From contig NZ_JH992941.1 of NCBI RefSeq assembly GCF_000315485.1, positions 248,001 to 312,000 of the forward strand: a stretch of DNA of 64,000 bases, read 5' to 3'. Within the stretch, counting starts at the first letter, position 1. Every line of letters begins with the position of its first letter. Shown piece by piece: positions 52,534 to 61,548 of this stretch. The notes beneath the pieces are model-generated. The model worked only from the letters and a program-made list of their open reading frames with translations, ran no database searches and had not been told where the DNA came from. The translations under genes were made by a program, and so were the position numbers. The DNA is from Bacteroides oleiciplenus YIT 12058. Its GTDB lineage: Bacteria > Bacteroidota > Bacteroidia > Bacteroidales > Bacteroidaceae.

Positions 52534-53772
52534 TTACTGTTTGTTCCAAAGTTTTTTGATAGTTTCTTCCTGAGAATAGCCGAAAGGACATGCTTCACTT
52601 TTCATATTGGCGCGATAGTTACCTTCAGTTTCATTCGGGCAGGTTATCATCCGGCAGCCGGGCATTTCCAGATGTCCATTCGGGTCGGTACGACGTATCC
52701 AGTGATAAGCATACGTCAACCACTCATTCCGGTAATCTTCCGGTTGTAGAGATAGCCAAGAGATTTCGTCCCATCCCCATACAAAGTGTGAGTTCAGATC
52801 CGCTACATTCGGCTCTTTTCCCCTGCCATAGTTATCAAACTCCACGAGATATGGCAGATGTTTACATTTCCATCCGCTGGGTGATATGCATCCTTTGCTC
52901 TTTTTATAGAGAGCATCCAGATGATTCACAGCAAGTTCGGCTTTATAAGGTTCGGAAGGTATTTCTTTTATGCGAAGCGGGAAAGAATTGAAGTCAAGCA
53001 GACTCACCCCATTCCTTACCATTCCTCCATAGGGAGTATGAGCATCCAGCAATACCCAGTGACGTCGGGCATGGGTACGCGCATATTCACGTATCTTTCC
53101 GATGATCCGGGCCCAAGAATCACGTGCCGGGTCATTCATACCAATCAACTCAATCTGTCCGAGATGAAATGCCTCGCAACCGACATTGATATAAGAACAA
53201 GCCAGATAATAGAACCAAAGTTGAGTTTCCTGCCGGCTAATATCCGGCACACTACTGCCCTTATGCCAATGGTCTACCAGTCGTCCCTCTTTATTCAGCA
53301 TATCGGCATAAGAGAAATTTCGTGATTCAACCGGCAATCCGTAACCCGTGAACACCCAATCGGGTATCTTCACCTGATTTACTTCCTCGGTAACGATCTC
53401 GAACAGGCATCCCTGAAGGATTATATCAGCGTCATAGGCATGCAATTCATCGGCAAAAGCTTTCGCTTTACTCCAGAATTCCGGTTTGTTCAGCAAGCTT
53501 TCGCCTCCCCACCGATAAATGGAACGGCCGATAAACTTAGCCCCAATATTCTTGACCATACGCATATCATCGGCATGATAGGAATACACTCTCCGCCCTT
53601 CCGGTTTGTCAGGCATCAGCAGATAGACCATTGTGATGGAACGGTCCAGATAATTTTCCAACACCTGCCGGGAGATACCTTTCTCATTGAAATGGTACTC
53701 CTTTCCCTGTCCCCACAGAGAACAAGGAAGGAGGGGGAACAATATAACAAGGTAATATATAATGTTTTTCAT
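52534..53772 (-). CDS. Unassigned secreted PUL protein, TIM-barrel-like
   Basis: This 412-residue protein has a signal peptide ending CSLWGQ. I do not recognise a CAZy family. The pattern of strands ending in acidic or aromatic residues suggests a (beta/alpha)8 barrel: NIGAKFIGRSIYRWGGE, DADIILQGCLFEIV, INVGCEAFHLGQIELIGMND, HWVLLDAHTPYG, LPYLVEFDNYGR and HFVWGWDEISWLS. The Glu in FHLGQIEL and Glu/Asp in LVEFDN are the best candidates for catalytic acids. It lies between GH38 and a GH71/99-like gene, 18 bp after the GH38 stop, so it should act on the same glycan. The ATG at 53772 replaces an upstream non-ATG start. Confidence 0.7.
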   Translation of the reverse strand: MKNIIYYLVILFPLLPCSLWGQGKEYHFNEKGISRQVLENYLDRSITMVYLLMPDKPEGRRVYSYHADDMRMVKNIGAKFIGRSIYRWGGESLLNKPEFWSKAKAFADELHAYDADIILQGCLFEIVTEEVNQVKIPDWVFTGYGLPVESRNFSYADMLNKEGRLVDHWHKGSSVPDISRQETQLWFYYLACSYINVGCEAFHLGQIELIGMNDPARDSWARIIGKIREYARTHARRHWVLLDAHTPYGGMVRNGVSLLDFNSFPLRIKEIPSEPYKAELAVNHLDALYKKSKGCISPSGWKCKHLPYLVEFDNYGRGKEPNVADLNSHFVWGWDEISWLSLQPEDYRNEWLTYAYHWIRRTDPNGHLEMPGCRMITCPNETEGNYRANMKSEACPFGYSQEETIKKLWNKQ

Positions 53773-53790
53773 GATAATCAATTGATAAGT

Positions 53791-56700
53791 TTACCAGGCA
53801 CTTCGTTCTCGATAAAAAGGTACCGGTTCGGATGTATATTCTATTGATTTGGTCTGATAAGGTAATACACGCATTTCCGTAACTGACTTGGTATCATAGT
53901 TTTGATTCCCAGTCAACGTTGCAGCGAACAACGCAATACCTGCATCTTTGGGTAAAATCAGCATACGGGCATTTGCCGGAATATCCAGACATACCTTGTA
54001 CAGGTAAGCAAAGTTATACGAATCATTTCCTTTGCGTGCACTATGCTTATGGTTGGCAATATACCCGATAGAAGCATCTTTGATATAGCCCTCACTTTCA
54101 CCCTTCCAGCCCCACTGCCCATAGAAACCGGAATAATAAGGCACATTTACCTGATAAGGTTTATCATCCACCAGGAAAGTGGCCTGACGGTCATCTTTGA
54201 CAGAAGTTACCAGCAGGAAGAGTTTATCCGCACCATGATGCTCAGGCAAAAGAATGGTATCTCCATTCGCCCGAATGTAATTGAAGATAGCAGGATCATT
54301 CTGCATCCTAAATTCAACACCATCCGAAAGAATCTTTTCAGGCATAAGTTCGGCTGCCAGTGAGTTACCTTGCCGGTCGAAATCACCCGCACGGTTAAAT
54401 TCATCGGATGTCAGGGCTACTGCATTATAGGCCAGTTTCAACGGCTGACTCTCAGGAACAGTCAACAAAGGCTTTTGCTTGAACGTAACCTTGAATGTAC
54501 GGGGCTGGAAAGCTTTACCGCTAACCATCAGTTTATTACCGGAGAAGGTGGCTTCTCCTGTTTCTTCCTCTATTCCGTTTACCTCTTTGGCACTTTCAAT
54601 ATCAGATGCAAACTCCACATAGCCCTGTTCGTAAGAACTACCATAGATTTCATTGATACGAACAATGTATCCGTTTCCATCTTCCGCTTTCTTGATAGCC
54701 TTCACAGCAATCTGAGGGCGGTCCGTACTGGCAAAAGAGTAAGAACGTCCCAATTTACCCGCATGCTTAGTGGTGGCAAAAGCCAGTAAAGGCTGGTTGA
54801 AGTTTTCGGCTTTCCAAGCAATGTCTGCCTGAGTTACATCCGCCTTATGCCCTACAATGGCATAGCGGAAAGCATGGTGCCCGTGATCCTGGTGGTCCTG
54901 ATACGTATAGTGCTTACCCGGCTGAGGCGTATGAAGTAAAGTCAGGCGGATAGTATTATCATCCGGCTTATCCCATCCATATTTGGATTCATTCAAGATG
55001 GAGATGCCATAAGACGAATCATTGGCAGTCAGGTCGGCCCACTGATGCCCCAGTACTTCAAAGGAATTCTCAACATTGTTGCCACGCTTCACATAACCTA
55101 AGCCCAGGTCATAAGTGGCTTTTTCATTAGATACTGTGGTTGGAAATTCCGCTTTCAACAAAGCTTTCTTTCCCTGCCAGTCAAACTCGTTACTGATTTC
55201 TATTCTATCGTCCTCAGCTCCGTCCGTCAAAGTGATATATTGTACAAATCTGGAGTCTTCATGAGTACGTTCCACGCGCAAAGACGCTCTTAGCGGACCG
55301 TTCTCTGCTACGGAGATTTTAACGTTATCCGTGATGGAAGTGCTCGGCCCATCAAATACTTTCTTATAAATTTCCCAAGCCGGATAATCGGTAGAAAGGT
55401 TTTCAGTAAACATCATCAGGCGGAATGGCCTATCGGCTTGTACCAGTTCACGGTTATTCTTCTTATCAAAAATGGAAGCGATGTCACCATGCTCGTCCAA
55501 TGCTATCCTGTAAATAGAGTTTTCAATGGTTTGGTCCTTCACCCGTAAATTCCCGGAAGATGCTGTTCCTCCCGGTTGAATATTATATACCGAAAAGCTA
55601 AGCGGGTCTACCTGAGCTACAAACAAAACCTCAGCCATCCCATTCTCCCAGGAAATCAACTGGGCAGGCATACTCTCTCCTTTTTGGGAGGTCACTTTCA
55701 CTCCCGACGGACGTTTGTCCATCCTGATAGTAGCCTTCACTATATCTCTGCGACTGGAAGCAACAGGGTTGTAAACAACAACCGGAAGCCCTTTCACCTT
55801 GGTATCCAAAGCCCGGCTCACTGCACCTACTGCCGTAGTTATGGTTTCTGAAAAACGTGTTTGAGCAATCAGTTCATCATTCCAGGAGAAAGTATACGAT
55901 TGCGGAATGCTGGTACCCGTCAAGTCATCATGGAACTGATGCCACAAAAAACGTTGCCAGTTCTCACGCAGAGCTTCGGAAGGATACTCCATACCTCCCA
56001 ATATTTCTGCTACCACGGATGCTCTTTCGGCCGCATCTGCCAAGTGTTCGTTTCGACGATTGAAGTGCTTCATTGCCGCCTGTGAAGTGTAGCATCCCAC
56101 TCCATGCACATCCATCAACAGTTCACCATCATAAACAGGAAGTTCAGGATGTTTTTCAAAAGGATAATAATCTTCATATATCTGTCCGGCTTTGGCACTG
56201 ATAATTTCTAAGGGTCCATCTGCCTTCAAACTTTTTTCTAATGAATAGACGGAAGGGAGTGTAGGCGACCCACCACGGTCTCCTACTCCGTAATAGCTAT
56301 AAGCTGTATTATCAGGACCCAACTTGGCCCTCTCCAGAATGCGGCGGTTCGTACTGATATCATCATAGTAGTAGGATGTACCATATCCTCCGGCATCCAG
56401 TACTGCCATAATTCTGGCGCCATCCAGACCTTGCCAAAGGCCTATCTTGAACGGCATTTTTTCTTTTTCTCCAAAATACGGATTCTTCCGCCATTGGAGT
56501 TTCTGGGTAGAGAATCCTATCAGTCCACAGTGTGCGGCAATGGTAGGTAGTGTATAGCCGAAACCAAAGCAGTCCGGCAAATAAATATCGTTTGATTTGA
56601 CACCAAACTCTTTTTTATAAAATTCCTGCCCCATCAGGACATTCCTGAAGAAGGACTCAGAAGAAGGGATATTAGGGTCTGCCGCTTCCCACGCGCTTCC

Positions 56701-57012
56701 CACTACATTCCAGCGTCCCGCTTTTATGTACTTCTTTACAAGTTCATATTCATGAGGATAATACTCCTTCATCCAGGCATACTTTTGAGCGCTCTCAAAG
56801 TTAAAGATGTAGTTCGGGAAACGTTCGAAGAGCCAAAAGTTCTGTACCATCGTGCGGTGCAGATAATCATCTATGGACTCGCGTACATCCCAGTTCCATT
56901 GCGTATCGAAATGGGCCGTTGCTACCAGATACGCTTTGTATTCTTTTTGCTGACTGTGCAACATGTGCACGGAGCAAAGCAGTGACAGAATGCAACATAG
57001 TATTTTTTTCAT
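53791..57012 (-). CDS. GH38 alpha-mannosidase
   Basis: This 1,073-residue exported enzyme has a signal peptide ending MLHSQ. The GH38 catalytic barrel starts with YLVATAHFDTQWNWD (zinc-binding His and Asp), followed by NFESAQKYAWMKEYYPHEY, GSAWEAADPNIPSSES and LPDCFGFGYTLP with nucleophile Asp147. WHQFHDDLTGTSI supplies the later zinc His residues. Large beta domains follow, with an added C-terminal carbohydrate-binding-like part (about 860-1,070). GH38 enzymes are retaining alpha-mannosidases. It lies 18 bp before the unassigned gene and just downstream of palindromic array C. Confidence 0.92.
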   Translation of the reverse strand: MKKILCCILSLLCSVHMLHSQQKEYKAYLVATAHFDTQWNWDVRESIDDYLHRTMVQNFWLFERFPNYIFNFESAQKYAWMKEYYPHEYELVKKYIKAGRWNVVGSAWEAADPNIPSSESFFRNVLMGQEFYKKEFGVKSNDIYLPDCFGFGYTLPTIAAHCGLIGFSTQKLQWRKNPYFGEKEKMPFKIGLWQGLDGARIMAVLDAGGYGTSYYYDDISTNRRILERAKLGPDNTAYSYYGVGDRGGSPTLPSVYSLEKSLKADGPLEIISAKAGQIYEDYYPFEKHPELPVYDGELLMDVHGVGCYTSQAAMKHFNRRNEHLADAAERASVVAEILGGMEYPSEALRENWQRFLWHQFHDDLTGTSIPQSYTFSWNDELIAQTRFSETITTAVGAVSRALDTKVKGLPVVVYNPVASSRRDIVKATIRMDKRPSGVKVTSQKGESMPAQLISWENGMAEVLFVAQVDPLSFSVYNIQPGGTASSGNLRVKDQTIENSIYRIALDEHGDIASIFDKKNNRELVQADRPFRLMMFTENLSTDYPAWEIYKKVFDGPSTSITDNVKISVAENGPLRASLRVERTHEDSRFVQYITLTDGAEDDRIEISNEFDWQGKKALLKAEFPTTVSNEKATYDLGLGYVKRGNNVENSFEVLGHQWADLTANDSSYGISILNESKYGWDKPDDNTIRLTLLHTPQPGKHYTYQDHQDHGHHAFRYAIVGHKADVTQADIAWKAENFNQPLLAFATTKHAGKLGRSYSFASTDRPQIAVKAIKKAEDGNGYIVRINEIYGSSYEQGYVEFASDIESAKEVNGIEEETGEATFSGNKLMVSGKAFQPRTFKVTFKQKPLLTVPESQPLKLAYNAVALTSDEFNRAGDFDRQGNSLAAELMPEKILSDGVEFRMQNDPAIFNYIRANGDTILLPEHHGADKLFLLVTSVKDDRQATFLVDDKPYQVNVPYYSGFYGQWGWKGESEGYIKDASIGYIANHKHSARKGNDSYNFAYLYKVCLDIPANARMLILPKDAGIALFAATLTGNQNYDTKSVTEMRVLPYQTKSIEYTSEPVPFYRERSAW

Positions 57013-57060
57013 CTTTCGCTTTTTGTATGGGAAAAATTCATTAATCAAAGGTTTCTACGT

Positions 57061-57203
57061 GTAATAAAAGGCATATCCGAACCGTACCCGGACTGTATCT
57101 GAAACGTACTTGCTCCGTACGTTCTCCGCTCAGAAGTACCTCTGAGTGGAGAAACACTGGAGAAGGTACGGAGCAAGTACGTCTCGGGTACGATTCGGAT
57201 ATA
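57061..57203. repeat. 11/22-bp periodic palindromic array C
   Basis: Eleven-bp rows can be read across the region: cgtacccggac, tgtatctgaaa, cgtacttgctc, cgtacgttctc, cgctcagaagt, then the inverse gagaaacactg, gagaaggtacg, gagcaagtacg, tctcgggtacg. The two halves pair as a long hairpin whose arms differ by two 11-bp insertions. It fills the 203-bp gap between GH38 and GH71/99. No promoter match is visible in the gap. Confidence 0.75.
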
Positions 57204-57215
57204 TAATTAGCTATG

Positions 57216-58700
57216 TCATCTGGAAGGCCATGTGGATTTTAAAGGTATCTCCCCCCGAAGCATCTTTTTGCCCTGCCCTACAAGCCATAAATAATGGTCG
57301 GTGGGTAGTCCGTCTTCAATACCCATAAAAGTAATATTCAGATCCTTGGCACGCTGGCACCAGTCATTGCCAGTCAGCCCTTCAACCATTTTATTGCTAA
57401 TCCTGTATCCTCCGTTTTGATATACGACATAATAATCTACAGCAGATTCGTTACTCGGTACATCACTCTGATTCAGGCATTTATAAATGGCTGTACCTTC
57501 GTCTATCTCATCGAACATAGCAATGTAGAGCAACTGTGCACCCGATTTGATGCAATGGTACATCTGATTCCAAAGGAACTTGCCACCCAGACGTGGATTT
57601 ATACCATTATTGGGATGCATATTGCGGTCGCAAGAACCGGGGAAGCAAAGCGGAGCATACTCTACCTTATTATCCTTACACCACTTTATGTCATTTTCTA
57701 TCAGACTATGGAAATTAGAATAATTATCATCACCATAACGCCCCACAAACCACGGCATAATGACATCAGCAGCCTTTATCAAGTCGTGCAACTTGGCATC
57801 CGGCAGTGCATCGTTACGTCTTTCACGCCAATAAGTGGGAACACCGAGCATAATGCTGAAACCTTTCTCCTTCAAGCCATTCATCAAGTCTTCTATATCC
57901 GTAAGGGAATAAGGACGGTTGTCATTGAAGCCTACACCCCAAAGTACAATCATGGGTTTACCATTCTGATAAAGATAAAACTTCTGCTTAGTACGGTCCT
58001 TCAACTGATATTTATCCATGATGGCTTGTGCGTCTGCCAAGACAGCATCTGTCCCTCTTTTGTTATTGGACATGAAACCACCTAAATCATACATCACACA
58101 AATAGCACGTTGATGAGTGTTTGAACCTTCCATAGCCGATTCAAGTACTTTATCAAAATGATCCTTGCCATCTGGATTATCAATCACTTCGCCCACGAAA
58201 CGCTGCATAAATGCACCATCAATACCATAATCCTTCATCCACTTGAAGTGAAGCAGTACACTGGATTTGTCATAGGCGCTATAAACCGTAGCCTTCTCAC
58301 CATTAGGAAGAATAAATTTTCCTGGTGTGTATTGTTTCTCATATTCACGCATATCAGGCCAGAAGTCGATAGAGTTCCGCAATACCCCCGGTTCAAACAT
58401 ATCGTTTTCACGATAATGATACCACGCAGTATTTGAATGCTGGCTGTGCGAACATCCGTCGCCAGGCGCACCAAACCAACCTTGATAACCAGTCATTACC
58501 AAACCACGATAAGTATCAAAAGGCTCACCATCTTTGTGAGGAGTGAAGTCAGGTTCATTGTATATTTCAGTCGGGTTCGGATTGTCGGGATTTTCGGGTT
58601 CAATGGCAGGGGGAATGATGTCATCATCGCTACCGCCACAAGAAGTTGTACATGCCAGAAAGATACACAATAGCAAATAATACATTCTATTCAATTTCAT
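57216..58700 (-). CDS. GH71/GH99-like lipoprotein (copy 2)
   Basis: This 494-residue lipoprotein (ACTTSCGGSDDD lipobox) has a Pro/Asn-rich spacer to about residue 55. The GH71/99-like barrel then runs RGLVMTGYQGWFGAPGD, LHFKWMKDYGIDGAFMQRFV, CVMYDLGGF, IVLWGVGFNDNRPY, IMPWFVGRYG and LLYIAMFDEIDEGTAIYK. It ends GLPTDHYLWLVGQGKKML, as does copy 1. The acidic stretch after the lipid Cys fits surface exposure, so this copy may make the first internal cuts in the glycan while the copy at 51,236 acts in the periplasm. It is the first enzyme gene after susCD and DUF3823. Confidence 0.85.
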   Translation of the reverse strand: MKLNRMYYLLLCIFLACTTSCGGSDDDIIPPAIEPENPDNPNPTEIYNEPDFTPHKDGEPFDTYRGLVMTGYQGWFGAPGDGCSHSQHSNTAWYHYRENDMFEPGVLRNSIDFWPDMREYEKQYTPGKFILPNGEKATVYSAYDKSSVLLHFKWMKDYGIDGAFMQRFVGEVIDNPDGKDHFDKVLESAMEGSNTHQRAICVMYDLGGFMSNNKRGTDAVLADAQAIMDKYQLKDRTKQKFYLYQNGKPMIVLWGVGFNDNRPYSLTDIEDLMNGLKEKGFSIMLGVPTYWRERRNDALPDAKLHDLIKAADVIMPWFVGRYGDDNYSNFHSLIENDIKWCKDNKVEYAPLCFPGSCDRNMHPNNGINPRLGGKFLWNQMYHCIKSGAQLLYIAMFDEIDEGTAIYKCLNQSDVPSNESAVDYYVVYQNGGYRISNKMVEGLTGNDWCQRAKDLNITFMGIEDGLPTDHYLWLVGQGKKMLRGEIPLKSTWPSR

Positions 58701-58793
58701 TTTTCAATTTTTAATGGTTAAGATAAAGGCCGGAAGAACAAACATACGTCTCCCTTCCGGCCAATTATCACAATCTTATCACCTTCAATAAAA

Positions 58794-59516
58794 CTATTCG
58801 CTAGGAACTTCTATCTTTACAATTTCCGTATAGTTGTACTTTTCAAATTTATCCTTCACCTTAGCACCCATACGTACGAAATAGATATAGCCGGGCTTTA
58901 CCTGCAGAGATACTTCATACGCTATACTTTTGCCATCCTCCTCTTTAGGAATCTTGTCCCAAGTCTTCATGACGTTAATTTTGCCAGGCTTATCATAATA
59001 ACCAATATGGTTGGAAGCGCCACAGAAATGATTCAAGCTGAGAAACGGACAAACATCCATAATCTGCGGAAGCCCTTCTGTGATCGGAGCATCCAAACGG
59101 CAGGACATAGTAAGTGTAGTTCCTTCAAGTTTCGTTTTAAAATCGAAAAGTTTCAGATAAGGAGTTACTTCAAAATTCTGAGTAGTCTTGTTACCGATAC
59201 CCAAACGGATAGTATCAGAAGGCCACCAAGACCCTTCCGGCACCATATCATACGTTCCGGCAAAGAGTTTAGTATTATTAAACGTACCATCCTCTTTGAT
59301 GGCAAGATCCTGACTTCCGGGATTGACTTTATAACTCACCTCCCAGATACGAATGTGGCAATCTCCCCGATCAGATACAATGCCTTCTCCGGTAGTGGAA
59401 TCTATAATCTTCCCATAGAAATGGCAATCGGGAGCATCGAAGTTATCCACCTCCATGCAGGATGCCATCAGCAATGCCGAAGCACCATACATTAAACTAT
59501 ATATTAACTTTTTCAT
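58794..59516 (-). CDS. DUF3823 lipoprotein of the SusCD system
   Basis: The 240-residue lipoprotein (LLMASCMEVDN) has a carboxypeptidase-regulatory-like beta domain (CHFYGKIIDSTTGEGIVSDR, about 35-120) and a second beta domain. The order matches DUF3823 proteins, which are encoded after susD in many PULs and are thought to be surface glycan-binding or SusD-associated proteins (SGBP position). It lies 29 bp after susD on the same strand. Binding specificity is not visible from sequence. Confidence 0.85.
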   Translation of the reverse strand: MKKLIYSLMYGASALLMASCMEVDNFDAPDCHFYGKIIDSTTGEGIVSDRGDCHIRIWEVSYKVNPGSQDLAIKEDGTFNNTKLFAGTYDMVPEGSWWPSDTIRLGIGNKTTQNFEVTPYLKLFDFKTKLEGTTLTMSCRLDAPITEGLPQIMDVCPFLSLNHFCGASNHIGYYDKPGKINVMKTWDKIPKEEDGKSIAYEVSLQVKPGYIYFVRMGAKVKDKFEKYNYTEIVKIEVPSE

Positions 59517-59545
59517 ATCAATACTTTTTCTAAAAATTATTCCAT

Positions 59546-61531
59546 TTAATAACCATCATTACGAATCAGCAACGGGTTCTTATTGATTTCACCACCCGGA
59601 ATCTGTTCATAATAATGACGTTTGTCAAATGTTACTCTACGACCTTCGCGTTCCACTTCATTCAAGAATATCCATTTGTTTTCATCGAGAACCAGATACG
59701 GAAGCAATGTATGAGTATACACACCATCTTGGAACATGATGTCGGCCACCCTCCAACGACGAATATCAAACAAACGATGATTTTCGAAACAGAGTTCACG
59801 GGCACGCTCATCACGAATGTATTGCAGGTTTTCATCAATCACAAAACCATAGATCTCGGAACCTACATCTGCCGGATTAGCAACCATTTCATGTCGGCTG
59901 GCACCTGCACGATCACGTATCTCATTGATATGTTCGAAAGCTTCTGCTTTTAAATCTTCGTTACCGGTAATCAAGCCTAATTCATAAGCAGCTTCCGCCC
60001 AGTTCAACAAGATTTCGCCATAACGGAATACCTTCCAAGGTTGATAATTGGTAAAGAATACGCGGGCATTGCTTCCGTCAGCCTGTACATACTTACGAAT
60101 ACAAGCACCCATACGCGAATACCCCTCATCACCTGTGCCTTCTGCCAAACCGTGAATACCGTTAATTTTTATCTTAACGCCATTAACGTCCTTGTATTCA
60201 CCCGGTTGAGAAGCTCTTACACGGAACTGATTGGTATAATCGTTAACACTTCCCTGTGTCTCTGCAGTACCATCAGCAGCAGTACCCGGATAGCTTTTAT
60301 ATACACCACCCTGAAAGTCCAATACTGTGCCGGACATGGATTCAGTCATACCGGTAAAGTAGAAATTGGCACGGCATCTCGGTTCCATTTTATCTGTATC
60401 CCAAAGGTCAGTCACCTTGTCAAAACGTATCGGCTCACCGGTTTCTTCATCAGTGATGGCAGGCATCTCATAAAGCCCCATAAGTTCCCATGCTGGCTGA
60501 AGCGCAACACCTACGTCACCTGAAAGCCCTTCACCCTTCGGCAACACCATACAATCCCAGCAGTGGAATAAGCTGGTATTGGTAGGAGTACTAGTATTAG
60601 GTCCATATTGCTTAACCATGATATCTTCTTCCGTATTCGGATTCAGGAAAACTTCCGTATAAGCCTTTTCTTTATCTGCCCCGGTATGGAGTTTAAATCC
60701 GGCTTTTTGTAAGAACTTACACGCATCATAAGCATATTGGAAAAATTCCTGTGCCTTGTCTTCGGGCATACCCATCAGACCAGCAGAAACAGCCGGACCA
60801 GTAACAGCTGTGTATTGAGTATATTTGGCAATAGAACCAGCATACAACATGGCACGAGACATCAATGCCGCAGCAGCATAACGATTAGCACGTCCTACTT
60901 CGTCTTTAGAAGCAGTTGCATTCTCCATGGCAAATTTCAAATCCTCATAAATGAACTTCCAGCAGTCATACTCTGTATTACGGGGCTGCTGCAATTCCTC
61001 CAGTGGAGCTTTAGGGTCGAGCACCTTATCTACGATAGGTATGCCACCATAACGTTTCACGATTCCGAAATAGTAGAATGCACGCAAGAAACGAGCCTCA
61101 CCCAAATAGGCATTATAATCGTTTTCTTTATAATTGCTGCGGTAATCAGGCAATTTTTCCAACATATTGTTGAGGTCGCGAATGCGATCATAAGGCCAGT
61201 ATCCCCAACCATCGCCGTAAGAAGTGCCACGGCCTGTTGCCTCAGCAGCACAAGATGCCGGGCTACCTTTCTGGGCCTGCCATCTATTACCGCTATGCCA
61301 ACCACTTTGATTGACTGTAGCATACCCCTTATCGTCACCATTCTGACAATAATTAAAATCTTCAATAGGAAGATCCTGATACATCAAAGCAAGATACTTC
61401 TTAATACCATTGTCCGATTGAAACAGCACATTTTCGTAGATAAGTCCTTTTGGCTCCAGATCCAGGTCATAGCAGGAAGTCGCCGTAAGTCCCAATGCTG
61501 CTGCTACAAATATATATTTTAATGTTTTCAT
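59546..61531 (-). CDS. SusD/RagB-family glycan-binding lipoprotein
   Basis: The 661-residue lipoprotein (LTATSCYDLDLEP) has the SusD TPR scaffold: LNNMLEKLPDYRSNYKENDY, LGEARFLRAFYYFGIVKRYGGIPIV, and C-terminal FRYGEILLNWAEAAYELG, INEIRDRAGA, IRDERARELCFENHRLFDIRRW. SusD covers the SusC barrel at the cell surface and binds the incoming oligosaccharide. It is longer than typical SusD (about 550), with inserts in the middle. It sits 17 bp downstream of susC and upstream of DUF3823. Confidence 0.95.
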   Translation of the reverse strand: MKTLKYIFVAAALGLTATSCYDLDLEPKGLIYENVLFQSDNGIKKYLALMYQDLPIEDFNYCQNGDDKGYATVNQSGWHSGNRWQAQKGSPASCAAEATGRGTSYGDGWGYWPYDRIRDLNNMLEKLPDYRSNYKENDYNAYLGEARFLRAFYYFGIVKRYGGIPIVDKVLDPKAPLEELQQPRNTEYDCWKFIYEDLKFAMENATASKDEVGRANRYAAAALMSRAMLYAGSIAKYTQYTAVTGPAVSAGLMGMPEDKAQEFFQYAYDACKFLQKAGFKLHTGADKEKAYTEVFLNPNTEEDIMVKQYGPNTSTPTNTSLFHCWDCMVLPKGEGLSGDVGVALQPAWELMGLYEMPAITDEETGEPIRFDKVTDLWDTDKMEPRCRANFYFTGMTESMSGTVLDFQGGVYKSYPGTAADGTAETQGSVNDYTNQFRVRASQPGEYKDVNGVKIKINGIHGLAEGTGDEGYSRMGACIRKYVQADGSNARVFFTNYQPWKVFRYGEILLNWAEAAYELGLITGNEDLKAEAFEHINEIRDRAGASRHEMVANPADVGSEIYGFVIDENLQYIRDERARELCFENHRLFDIRRWRVADIMFQDGVYTHTLLPYLVLDENKWIFLNEVEREGRRVTFDKRHYYEQIPGGEINKNPLLIRNDGY

Positions 61532-61548
61532 ATTCTATCTTTTTGTCT

